Shown here in pieces: positions 1 to 7,188 of a stretch of DNA of 15,732 bases. The stretch comes from Candidatus Hodarchaeota archaeon (lineage in GTDB: Archaea; Asgardarchaeota; Heimdallarchaeia; Hodarchaeales; Hodarchaeaceae): assembly GCA_016839665.1 (NCBI GenBank), contig JAEOTU010000097.1, forward strand, positions 1 to 15,732. Reading direction: 5' to 3'. Each line of letters starts with the position of its first letter. Position 1 is the stretch's first letter. A program made the translations under genes and the position numbers. Below the pieces are notes generated by a model. That model saw only the letters and a program-made list of their open reading frames with translations. It searched no databases and was not told the origin of the DNA.

Positions 1-820
1 CAGCTCGTTCAAATTTTCCCAGTTTGAAATTCTCTGTTGGTAAAGAATTTAATTCGTTTAATGGTAGCACATTCTGAGGAGTTCCCAAGACATGATACTT
101 TCTCATCGCTTTCGTCTTGACACACAAATCCCAAATTCTTCGGTATGTTTTGAGATAGGCTCTTCTCTCAATGGAAGCTGAATCAAGAGAAATGTCTTTG
201 TCTCCACTGATGACAATCGCTTTTACATTTTTAGCCCCGAGAGCGGTACCGACTCCCAATCTCCCGAAATGACGGAAACTGTCCACAACAATGTTCCCAT
301 ATCTCACTAAATTTTCACTTGCTTGACCTATTCGAATTGAGGATCGTCTTCCTGCTCCCACTGGTACCAGTTCTCGTAAAACTCGACCAATTGTAGAAGT
401 ATACATATATGCTAGGGGGCCTGATCGTCTAATTTCAACATCTTCGTTATTAATGGTGATAAAACACGATTTTTCTGCCTGTCCTTTAATGATAATAGCT
501 CCTAAACCTGTAGACCGCATTGCAAGAGATAATCGTCCACCTGCATAAGATTCTCCTAGATCTCCAGTGAGAGGACTTTTAAACACGGCAACTGTCTTGG
601 AAACTATAGGATAAAGTGTTGACAAAGAACCAATCGCAAATATGATTGCATTCTCTTTTCCTAAAGGATCTGCATTCGAAGGTACATGCTCTTTAAGTAA
701 ATTGATTGCAACGCCTATACCACCTAACCATTTTTGAAACAATTTTGGTCGTGAATATCTTTCAATCTTTTGTGTCGTTAGATCAATTTCTAAAATGTCC
801 CAGGGAATAATCTCCATCAT
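1..820 (-). CDS. Aldehyde:ferredoxin oxidoreductase (AOR/WOR family), N-terminal part, truncated by window edge
   Basis: About 273 residues are visible, beginning MMEIIPWDILEIDLTT. This matches the N-terminal domain of tungsten-pterin aldehyde:ferredoxin oxidoreductases, which oxidise aldehydes to acids in the cytoplasm and pass electrons to ferredoxin. Family hallmarks seen are KWLGGIGVAINLL (near residue 31), KSPLTGDLGESYAGGRL (pterin-domain region), and the run IGQASENLVRYGNIVVDSF, then RHFGRLGVGTALGAKNVKAI. Typical AORs have GRGG where this protein has FGRLG, which I take as closer to the WOR5/YdhV-like branch. The cysteines that bind the catalytic 4Fe-4S cluster lie beyond the window, so they cannot be checked. 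The start at 820 (or the adjacent ATG at 817) has a GGAG-type ribosome site just upstream. It lies 8 bases after the ferredoxin subunit stop, so the two genes are almost certainly one operon. The aldehyde substrate cannot be told from sequence. Confidence 0.93.
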   Translation of the reverse strand, partial: MMEIIPWDILEIDLTTQKIERYSRPKLFQKWLGGIGVAINLLKEHVPSNADPLGKENAIIFAIGSLSTLYPIVSKTVAVFKSPLTGDLGESYAGGRLSLAMRSTGLGAIIIKGQAEKSCFITINNEDVEIRRSGPLAYMYTSTIGRVLRELVPVGAGRRSSIRIGQASENLVRYGNIVVDSFRHFGRLGVGTALGAKNVKAIVISGDKDISLDSASIERRAYLKTYRRIWDLCVKTKAMRKYHVLGTPQNVLPLNELNSLPTENFKLGKFERA

Positions 821-828
821 CTTCACTC

Positions 829-1263
829 CTAGAATCCTGATTTTGGTTCCTCCATGACTAAAACTCCTGTCGGACAGAATTTCGTACACATACTACATTG
901 ACGGCAAACAATTGCATTGTGAAGATCAGGATCAACATGAATTGCTCCAGGGATTGGACACGCTTTAACACATTCTTGATTACATTTTTTCGAATCGCAA
1001 ACCTTCCGATTGACAAGAACCCCTCCCCCTTTTGTTCTGGAACGAATGGCTCCTGGTATAGGACAAGCAGGAACACAAGGAGGATCTAAACAACCCCGAC
1101 AAACAACAACAACGAATGCTCCTTCATACCCTCCAACTGTTTTAACATGAATACTTGCCCGATCAACAGATAATACTTTTTCATTAATTCGAGCACATGA
1201 TAATACGCACTGATAACAGCCAATGCACCTCTCTAAAAAAGCAACCCGTAAACGATTTGCCAT
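829..1263 (-). CDS. AOR-associated polyferredoxin subunit with four 4Fe-4S clusters
   Basis: This 144-residue protein has 16 cysteines in four ferredoxin-like sets: C13/C16/C19/C23, C55/C58/C63/C67, C89/C94/C98/C102 and C120/C123/C126/C130. Sets two to four end in CP. This pattern is that of the electron-transfer subunits paired with some AOR-family enzymes (WOR5-S of Pyrococcus, YdhY/HycB-like proteins). It should accept electrons from the catalytic subunit encoded immediately downstream and hand them to a carrier. The octapeptide ACPIPGAI occurs twice, at residues 66-73 and 101-108, which points to an internal duplication of a cluster-binding unit. No signal peptide is visible, so it is cytoplasmic. 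The ATG at 1263 lies about 26 bases from a TTTTAAAA element and has no ribosome site, so the message is probably leaderless. Confidence 0.93.
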   Translation of the reverse strand: MANRLRVAFLERCIGCYQCVLSCARINEKVLSVDRASIHVKTVGGYEGAFVVVVCRGCLDPPCVPACPIPGAIRSRTKGGGVLVNRKVCDSKKCNQECVKACPIPGAIHVDPDLHNAIVCRQCSMCTKFCPTGVLVMEEPKSGF

Positions 1264-1285
1264 ATGTTATAAAAGGAATAATGTG

Positions 1286-1293
1286 TTTTAAAA
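1286..1293 (-). promoter_or_regulatory. Archaeal TATA element for the ferredoxin-AOR operon
   Basis: TTTTAAAA is centred about 26 bases upstream of the ATG at 1263, the usual TATA-to-start distance in archaea. This predicts transcription starting at or next to the start codon (leaderless). The element is palindromic, so it could also serve the divergent hydrolase gene at 1379, giving a leader of about 60 bases. Confidence 0.5.
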
Positions 1294-1378
1294 GATTGTT
1301 ACAACAGGTTCTCTTGGAAATAGTTAAGAGAAAGGAATAGCTAAACCTGGAAACTTTCATCATAAGCAAGCTTGAAGA

Positions 1379-2023
1379 ATGATAAAAATGAACCAACTTG
1401 ATATTACTTATCTGGGTCAGTCAGGTTTTGTCCTGCAAACAAATACTTCAAGGTTACTCATCGATCCTCGGAATAAAAAAGCAGGTGACACATCTGGGGA
1501 TATTGTAGTCGCAACCCATCAGCATCCAGATCACACGGGAGGAGTAGAAACCTTTCTCAAGCGTAATCCAGAAGCTGTCTTCATTTGTAATAAACAGGTA
1601 TCAGATCGCTTTGAAAAATGGAGAGATGGAATAATACTTGCAGTTCCAGGAGAAGTAGTTACTCAAGGTTCTTGGACACTCAGTTTCGTGAAAGGACGCC
1701 ACGGTTTTTTCTCTGGAATTCAAAATACTGGAGTAATCATTCGGACAAAATCTCTTTCTTTCGGACATGCAGGAGACTCGGTGGATTTTCAGGGTTTTTC
1801 TCAAGAAAAAATGGATGTTTTGGCAATTCCTATTAGTGGAATGTTTGCAGCTTCACCAAAAAGAGCATTAAAAGAACTAAAAACTTTTTTACAACCACTT
1901 CCTATTATCATTCCAATGCACTGGTTACTCAGAAGCCCAAGCGGATTTTGTAAGAAGTTTAAAATGGAATTTCCAGATGGTCGTTGTATTGTACCTAAAG
2001 ATGGTGAAACTGTTAATTTCTAA
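1379..2023 (+). CDS. Metallo-beta-lactamase-fold hydrolase, UlaG-like
   Basis: This 214-residue cytoplasmic metal-dependent hydrolase opens with ITYLGQSGFVLQT, as UlaG/UPF0173-type metallo-beta-lactamase proteins do. The metal-binding motif is THQHPDH (H47, H49, D51, H52), with further probable ligands H108 (GRHG), D133 (GHAGD) and H181 (PMHW). These make a complete two-metal site. Proteins of this branch are usually small stand-alone hydrolases acting on phosphodiester or lactone-type substrates; the actual substrate is unknown. An in-frame second ATG at 1388 is an equally possible start, since neither has a clear ribosome site. The gene is divergent from the ferredoxin-AOR operon and converges on the MFS-longin gene, leaving 38 bases between the two stops. 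Confidence 0.85.
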   Translation: MIKMNQLDITYLGQSGFVLQTNTSRLLIDPRNKKAGDTSGDIVVATHQHPDHTGGVETFLKRNPEAVFICNKQVSDRFEKWRDGIILAVPGEVVTQGSWTLSFVKGRHGFFSGIQNTGVIIRTKSLSFGHAGDSVDFQGFSQEKMDVLAIPISGMFAASPKRALKELKTFLQPLPIIIPMHWLLRSPSGFCKKFKMEFPDGRCIVPKDGETVNF

Positions 2024-2061
2024 GTCCTAGGATCATCTGAACTATCTTTGAAAATCCTAAT

Positions 2062-3705
2062 TTACTGGATTGTTACTAAAGGCCCGAAAATTTCTTCAGC
2101 GTTATCAATAGCATCATGGAAGGTGGATAGGTCCCCATTCCAAGTTGGAATAACATCTTTGAATTTCTCTTCGAACGTATTTAAGAACTTATGCAGAAGA
2201 CCGTGCAACTCTGGATCATTTTTGTTCGAGAAAACTGCAGCAGAAAGCCCCATCTTACCTTCATCAGAAATGATGAAGTGGGTACCATGTCGTACAAGAC
2301 TTAAACTTGCACCTTCTTCTCCAGTCGCTTCAAGCATAAATGATCCTACTGCCGAGAGAGCACCTGAAATTAATGGCAGATCAACCTTCAGTTCTTTTTC
2401 TCTTCCAAAATCATAATGAAATATGGGCATACCAGCATCATTAATTACTAACAAGAGGAAAAATTCTAGAGGTGGAAATGAATCTCCTATCCAAAATAAC
2501 GGAGCACTGGCAAGGATACCCAACCCAAGTAGTACGAAAACATTCATAATCAGCGTAATATCAAGAATTTGCTCAGTAACGAATAAATAGCTTATAGGAA
2601 ACCCAATATAAATGCCTAAACCGAGGGATTGGAAATTTAAAGACGAGTATCTACCGATGGAATCTCGAGGAGCTAAGTCTACCCATAAGCTTCCATCCAG
2701 AGCGGGATGGATGAGAGCAAAAGATATCCCGAGGAATAACGCTGATATAAAAAACGATAAAGAATAACCAGGAAATAATCCAACTATTAACGAAGCAAAC
2801 ACAATTCCATAAGTCGCTAGAATTATTGAGGTTTTTCTTCCCCAACGATCTGTGAGGAACCCAGAGGGGAGAATTAACAGACAACTTCCGATTAGTACAG
2901 TTAACCAGAAGGACTTGTACCAACTTTCAAGAAGTGAACTGAAACCCAGAATAATACCTGCTTGAGCTAAGGAACCAATGGTCAAACCTAGCATCAGATA
3001 AATAAGAGCATGGGTCCAAAAATAACCGTCAACGGCTGGACGCTTAAGAATGCGGAATAAAGGTGTCAACCAAGGATCATTTTCCCAGAAAGGCCACTCT
3101 CGAGTGTAAAAGTAAAAAATGATGCTTATTAAGGCACCAAGAAAGGAGATGAGAGCAAACGAAAAGAAAAAGTCTAAATTAAGTAAATCAGTTCCTACAA
3201 GCAATAAAATACAAAAAAATAGTCCTCCAAATATTGCCCATGAATACCCTCTCCCACGATGAGTCCATTTAATCGATGATCCATATAGAGTATGAGCAGT
3301 AATGGTTAAAATCCCCATAAAAGCCCCAAGACAAAATACTGCGATTATCAAAAACAATCCATTGACCATTTGTAATGCAATCATGTCAATAGCTAGAAAT
3401 ACCGAGCTACCTACCAGTCCAAATGTTGTAAATTTTCCTAAGTGCTGTGGATATCTGTCTATAACCATCCCACATAAGGATCCAGTAATCCCTGCTGGAA
3501 CTGCCCAAATGATCATAATGAAGAAATCATGGGAACCAGGGAAAATGGTATTGGCATTGATATAGTCCATCATATCAAAGGAAAAAATTAAGACAAACGC
3601 AATGAGTAATATCCAGGTAAATAGAGACGGTAATAAGACAATCATGTAATAAACGAGTTTATCATATCCAATTTTATCCATTTTAATTACCATCACTTTC
3701 ATCAT
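2062..3705 (-). CDS. MFS transporter fused to a C-terminal longin-like domain
   Basis: This 547-residue protein has roughly residues 20-405 forming twelve hydrophobic segments. Both half-repeats carry the MFS loop motif: GMVIDRYPQHLGK after TM2 and GFLTDRWGRKT after TM8. It is therefore a major facilitator transporter of unknown substrate. Residues about 413-547 are soluble. The strand pattern LEFFLLLVINDAG and MPIFHYDF, then a helix near DLPLISGALSAVGSFML, then strands near ASLSLVRHGTHFIIS and SAAVFS, then a long C-terminal helix, gives the beta2-alpha-beta3-alpha order of longin domains. With twelve TM segments the longin domain would face the cytosol. In eukaryotic SNAREs the longin domain instead precedes a membrane anchor. 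A role as a sensor or docking site, perhaps for small GTPases, is my inference. Starts at 3705, 3702, 3693 and 3681 are all possible; MDKIGYDKL at 3681 follows a weak purine-rich site. Confidence 0.85.
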   Translation of the reverse strand: MMKVMVIKMDKIGYDKLVYYMIVLLPSLFTWILLIAFVLIFSFDMMDYINANTIFPGSHDFFIMIIWAVPAGITGSLCGMVIDRYPQHLGKFTTFGLVGSSVFLAIDMIALQMVNGLFLIIAVFCLGAFMGILTITAHTLYGSSIKWTHRGRGYSWAIFGGLFFCILLLVGTDLLNLDFFFSFALISFLGALISIIFYFYTREWPFWENDPWLTPLFRILKRPAVDGYFWTHALIYLMLGLTIGSLAQAGIILGFSSLLESWYKSFWLTVLIGSCLLILPSGFLTDRWGRKTSIILATYGIVFASLIVGLFPGYSLSFFISALFLGISFALIHPALDGSLWVDLAPRDSIGRYSSLNFQSLGLGIYIGFPISYLFVTEQILDITLIMNVFVLLGLGILASAPLFWIGDSFPPLEFFLLLVINDAGMPIFHYDFGREKELKVDLPLISGALSAVGSFMLEATGEEGASLSLVRHGTHFIISDEGKMGLSAAVFSNKNDPELHGLLHKFLNTFEEKFKDVIPTWNGDLSTFHDAIDNAEEIFGPLVTIQ

Positions 3706-3819
3706 TTTAGAAATGATTTTAGTTTCTACCTAAAAAAATGCATTCATCTTTTTTTCTGTAAAAATAAAAAAACTATAAAATCTTAAGACTAAAGACATTC
3801 TTTCACTGAAAAAATTGTG

Positions 3820-3826
3820 TATATAA
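3820..3826 (+). promoter_or_regulatory. TATA box for the 4-hydroxybutyryl-CoA dehydratase-family gene
   Basis: TATATAA is preceded by an A-rich stretch (GAAAAAATTGTG) resembling a TFB recognition element. Its centre lies about 28 bases before the ATG at 3851 and only 19 before the ATG at 3842. The spacing therefore predicts a leaderless message starting at 3851. Confidence 0.6.
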
Positions 3827-3850
3827 CAAATAAGCTCTGAGATGATTAGA

Positions 3851-5290
3851 ATGAAGACTTCTCAAGAATATAAAGAGAACTTATACAAAATGAAGCAAAA
3901 TATATTCATTAACGGGGAGAAGGTTGGCCGTGACGACCCAAGAATGGCAGGAGTGATAAAAACCATTTCTCAAACCTTAGATAGAGTCGACGAACCAGAA
4001 TTCAAAGACCTATTAACTGCCACGTCTCATGTTACTGGTGAACCAGTAAACAGATTTACTCATATTCACCAATCTACTGATGATCTGCTCAAGAAGCAAG
4101 AGATGACGCGAAGAATCTGCCGCTATACAGGAGGTTGCATCTTCCGATGCATGGGAATCGACGCGATGAACGCTCTCTCGGTTATTACTCACCGCGCGGA
4201 GGCGATGACAGGTCAACCGTATCATAAACGATGGCTTGAGTATCTCAAATACTGGCAAAAGAATGATATTATTGCGACGTGTGCTCAAACCGATGTGAAG
4301 GGTGATCGGTCCTTAAGACCTCATCAACAGTCAGATCCTGATATGTACGTCCACGTTGTTGAACACCGTGAAGATGGTATTGTGGTTCGAGGAGCTAAGA
4401 ATCATATTACAGCGGCAGGTGTCGCAGAAGAGATCATCGTAACTCCTACCCGCTTCTTAACTCCAGAGGAGGATCAATATGCAGTCTCTTTTGCAATTCC
4501 AGGTGATTGGGAAAATGTCTATCTAGTGACGCGAGCTTCAAATCTGAGGCCACGGGATCACTTTTCTAGTCCTTCAGCAGAGGCAGGTGATGTGGAAAAC
4601 TTCATCATCTTTGATGACACATTTATTCCAAACGATAGAGTCTTTTTAGGCGGATATGAAGGTGAACACCAGTTTGGTGGGTGGCTAGCGTTACTGTTTG
4701 CTCTCTATCATCGTCACAGCTATACTGGATGCAAACCTGCAACCACTGATATCATTATGGGTTTTAGTGCGTTAGTTAGCGAGTATAATGGAGTAGGAGA
4801 CAAGAAACATGTCCAGTTCAAACTCGCTGATTTGATAAGTGTGGCTGAACTTGTTAATGCAGCTGGGATTGCAGCTGCTCATAAGGCAACCAAAGATGAT
4901 TCAGGCACAATGATTCCCGATCCAGTCTTTTGCAACGTTGGAAGGAAACATGCGGGAAAGAATTATTATCATGAATTGGAAACATTGGCTGATTTAGCTG
5001 GAGGATTACCTGCTACACTGCCATATGAAAAAGACTTTTTAAATGATAAGACTGGTCCGTTTCTCCGAAAATATATCAAAAGAAAGGAGGATATCCCAGC
5101 AGAGGATGTGTATAGACTTTACAGAACACTTTCTGATACTCTCTGTTCTGGTATTGGCGGTGTTATGGCTGTTGCTGGAGTTCATGGTGGTGGTAGCCCA
5201 GTTATGGAAGATATCGCTATTCTGAAACAATATAATATCGATGAGAGAAAAAAAATCGCGAAATACCTTGCTGGAATCTCAGACGAATAG
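3851..5290 (+). CDS. 4-hydroxybutyryl-CoA dehydratase family Fe-S flavoprotein (AbfD-like)
   Basis: This 479-residue protein (482 if read from the ATG at 3842) belongs to the family that dehydrates 4-hydroxybutyryl-CoA to crotonyl-CoA by a ketyl-radical mechanism, using FAD and a 4Fe-4S cluster. By alignment from memory with Clostridium aminobutyricum AbfD, the Fe-S ligands are present as C96 and C100 (GGCIFRC), H287 and C294 (HRHSYTGC). Other catalytic residues seen are T187, E249, Y291 and K295. FeS ligation separates it from flavin monooxygenases of the HpaB group, which share the fold. The region matching AbfD Glu455, before the HGGGSP motif near residue 445, reads AVAGV and has no glutamate. 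The start at 3851 is preferred because of the TATA spacing and because MKTSQEY aligns with the AbfD N-terminus. Candidate roles are the hydroxybutyrate CO2-fixation cycle or aminobutyrate/succinate fermentation. The gene is more GC-rich than its neighbours, especially around 4100-4220. Confidence 0.88.
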   Translation: MKTSQEYKENLYKMKQNIFINGEKVGRDDPRMAGVIKTISQTLDRVDEPEFKDLLTATSHVTGEPVNRFTHIHQSTDDLLKKQEMTRRICRYTGGCIFRCMGIDAMNALSVITHRAEAMTGQPYHKRWLEYLKYWQKNDIIATCAQTDVKGDRSLRPHQQSDPDMYVHVVEHREDGIVVRGAKNHITAAGVAEEIIVTPTRFLTPEEDQYAVSFAIPGDWENVYLVTRASNLRPRDHFSSPSAEAGDVENFIIFDDTFIPNDRVFLGGYEGEHQFGGWLALLFALYHRHSYTGCKPATTDIIMGFSALVSEYNGVGDKKHVQFKLADLISVAELVNAAGIAAAHKATKDDSGTMIPDPVFCNVGRKHAGKNYYHELETLADLAGGLPATLPYEKDFLNDKTGPFLRKYIKRKEDIPAEDVYRLYRTLSDTLCSGIGGVMAVAGVHGGGSPVMEDIAILKQYNIDERKKIAKYLAGISDE

Positions 5291-5314
5291 TCTACTTGAT
5301 AGAAGGTGGCTATA

Positions 5315-5329
5315 CTGGCTATAAGCCAG
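5315..5329. terminator. Small inverted repeat between convergent genes
   Basis: CTGGCT-ATA-AGCCAG is a perfect six-base-pair stem with a three-base loop. It spans the TBP stop codon and lies 25 bases beyond the stop of the dehydratase-family gene. It could act as a bidirectional 3'-end signal. There is no long T-run, so the terminator role is uncertain. A neighbouring GGCTATA (5308-5314) repeats part of the stem. Confidence 0.35.
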
Positions 5330-5885
5330 CAAATTCAACTTCAAACGCATCTATTTCTTTCAAGATTGCATCAATCTTTTGAAGTGATTGATAAATATAC
5401 TCCTCCTTCTTAGCACCAGTACAGACCAGCTTTCCCGATTGAAAAAGCAATAGGACGACCTTTGGTTCCTGCATACGATAGATTAACCCAGGAAATTGTT
5501 CGGGTTCGTACATCGTATGTTCTAATAAGAGTGCAGCTAGTTCTAAGTTGATGCGTTTGCCAAGAGTACCAGAAGCAACAATATTTTGGACTGTAATCGT
5601 CGCTTTATGCACAATATTATGGCCCGCCTCTCGTAGGAGTTCCGAAATTACTTCGACTCCTTCTTGAATCATATCAGCTGTCTTTGCACCAGTTACTACA
5701 AGTTTTCCAGTAGAAAATACTAAAATCGTGACTCTTGGTTTTTTGATTTTCACAATAACGCCTGGGAATTGTTCTGGAATATACTTTACTTGCCCATCAG
5801 CTGGCATCATGCTTGCAGCTTTATTTAATTGGATTTTGCATCGTAAATCAACAGTAGCAACGACATTATTCACTTCTGCTTTCAT
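5319..5885 (-). CDS. tbp: TATA-box-binding protein (TBP)
   Basis: This 188-residue general transcription factor bends promoter DNA and recruits TFB and RNA polymerase. The two imperfect repeats are clear. Repeat one has VNNVVATVDL, YIPEQFPGVI and LVFSTGKLVVTGAK. Repeat two has VQNIVASGTLG, YEPEQFPGLI and LLFQSGKLVCTGAK. The intercalating phenylalanine pair is present in each repeat (QFPG and the F before the S/TGK loop). The length is normal for archaeal TBP. The frame also opens at a GTG at 5900, but ATG 5885 is preferred. A TATA-like CTTTATTATG at 5911-5920 sits about 30 bases from 5885 and would be far too close to 5900. The C-terminal tail (DAFEVEFAGL) is mildly acidic. The gene is apparently monocistronic, convergent with the dehydratase-family gene and divergent from the aldo/keto reductase operon. 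Confidence 0.97.
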   Translation of the reverse strand: MKAEVNNVVATVDLRCKIQLNKAASMMPADGQVKYIPEQFPGVIVKIKKPRVTILVFSTGKLVVTGAKTADMIQEGVEVISELLREAGHNIVHKATITVQNIVASGTLGKRINLELAALLLEHTMYEPEQFPGLIYRMQEPKVVLLLFQSGKLVCTGAKKEEYIYQSLQKIDAILKEIDAFEVEFAGL

Positions 5886-5910
5886 TGAATCATTTGACAC
5901 AGTGATTCGC

Positions 5911-5920
5911 CATAATAAAG
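5911..5920 (-). promoter_or_regulatory. Probable TATA element of the TBP gene
   Basis: On the complement this reads CTTTATTATG, centred about 30 bases from the ATG at 5885. The match is imperfect. It is used here mainly to choose between the ATG at 5885 and the GTG at 5900. Confidence 0.35.
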
Positions 5921-6127
5921 TCGATACTAAAAAGGTACCTTACTTTTATCTAGATATTTGTCAGCAAAGTCTAACGATTTTTGACCTCTTTGCCATAAAC
6001 GAAAGATATTTATCAGTAATAACGGTTCTAATGATCCTTGAAAATCACCAATGTAACGATTCAACAACTAATCGAAACGTATTCTTATTAGTTATTGTGG
6101 CAAAACAAGACAAATTATGTGATAATA

Positions 6128-7165
6128 ATGAAATATAAATTATTAGGTTGTAGTGGGTTAAGAGTATCAGAGCTTAATTTAGGAACAATGACTTTTGGAG
6201 AGGATTGGGGATGGGGAAGTTCAAAAGAAGTAGCAAAACAAGTATTCCAGAAATATACAGATTCTGGTGGGAATTTCATTGATACTGCGTGTAATTATAC
6301 AGATGGAACAAGTGAAAAATTCGTAGGAGAGTTTATTGAAGGAGATCGAGATCGATATGTGATTGCTACTAAATTTACTTTACACGATCACCGGTGCAAA
6401 AAAGATCCAAATGCAGGGGGTAATCATCGAAAAAACCTTCTTAGAACTGTTAAAGAGAGTCTAGAAAGATTACGGACAGAATATATTGATTTACTTTACT
6501 TACACATGTGGGATTACACTACACCAATCCACGAAGTCATGCAAACATTAGATGATTTAGTTACCACATCAAAAATTAATTATCTTGGTATTTCAGATAC
6601 TCCAGCATGGATAGTCTCTAGAGCAAATACTATGGCAGAAATACGAGGATGGAATCCTTTCGTAGCATTCCAATTTCCATATAATCTTTCATTCCGAGAT
6701 CCAGAGAGAGAAATAATTCCTATGTGTAAAAAATTCGATTTAGCTATGACAGTTTGGGCTCCTTTGGGTGCTGGTTTGTATACAGGGAAATACACTAGAG
6801 AAAACCAAACTCCAGGTAGATTAACCAAGAAAGGGTGGGGAACTCCACCAGAAGACAGGTTGAAAATTGCTAGAGAAGTGGATAAGATAGCTGATGAGAT
6901 TGGATGTTCTTCTGCAAACGTTGCTCTAAACTGGGTAAGAAAACAAAATGGACTTCTAATCCCAATATTTGGTGTGACTTCATTAGAGCAATTGGAAGAT
7001 AATTTACAATGTTTGGACTTTGAGATAACTGACGAACACTGTAAACGGCTAGCAGAACTCGTTGATTTCAAATTCGGTTTTCCAAAAGGATTCCTCATGG
7101 GAAATAAGGATCTGTATCATGGAGAGACATTCAGCCTGCTGGAAAATCACCGTAACTATGAGTAA
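6128..7165 (+). CDS. Aldo/keto reductase
   Basis: This 345-residue NADPH-dependent TIM-barrel oxidoreductase reduces aldehydes or ketones to alcohols. It begins MKYKLLGCSGLRVSELNLGT, the usual family N-terminus, so the ATG at 6128 is chosen over the upstream in-frame ATG at 6095, which would add 11 unrelated residues. The catalytic tetrad is D52 and Y57 (FIDTACNY), K82 (IATKFT) and H126 (LLYLHMWD). Cofactor-binding features near the C-terminus (IPIFGVTSLEQLEDNL) are present. Length is normal. A CGAAAC plus TTCTTATTAG element around 6073-6090 could be its promoter but is weak. It is the first of four same-strand redox genes, and DUF362 follows after 23 bases. The substrate is unknown. Confidence 0.93.
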   Translation: MKYKLLGCSGLRVSELNLGTMTFGEDWGWGSSKEVAKQVFQKYTDSGGNFIDTACNYTDGTSEKFVGEFIEGDRDRYVIATKFTLHDHRCKKDPNAGGNHRKNLLRTVKESLERLRTEYIDLLYLHMWDYTTPIHEVMQTLDDLVTTSKINYLGISDTPAWIVSRANTMAEIRGWNPFVAFQFPYNLSFRDPEREIIPMCKKFDLAMTVWAPLGAGLYTGKYTRENQTPGRLTKKGWGTPPEDRLKIAREVDKIADEIGCSSANVALNWVRKQNGLLIPIFGVTSLEQLEDNLQCLDFEITDEHCKRLAELVDFKFGFPKGFLMGNKDLYHGETFSLLENHRNYE

Positions 7166-7188
7166 TATTCTCAAGAAGGTGTATGTCA

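Noticed and set aside
2028..2059. TAGGAT ... ATCCTA inverted repeat between convergent genes, considered as a terminator
   Set aside because: A six-base stem with a 20-base loop is too weak to claim.
2048..2416. 122-codon open frame on the + strand
   Set aside because: It is antisense to the longin-like end of the MFS fusion, where the complement frame has clear protein features.
3842..5290. HpaB-type 4-hydroxyphenylacetate 3-monooxygenase
   Set aside because: The fold is shared, but the CxxxC and H-(x6)-C cluster ligands mark the 4-hydroxybutyryl-CoA dehydratase branch.
5901..6127. TBP-AKR intergenic region searched for tRNA, small RNA or riboswitch
   Set aside because: No cloverleaf, conserved box or stable stem was seen. 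It is AT-rich and probably only promoter sequence.
5728..6138. 136-codon open frame on the + strand
   Set aside because: It overlaps the TBP gene antisense and runs into the intergenic region; it shows no protein-like pattern.
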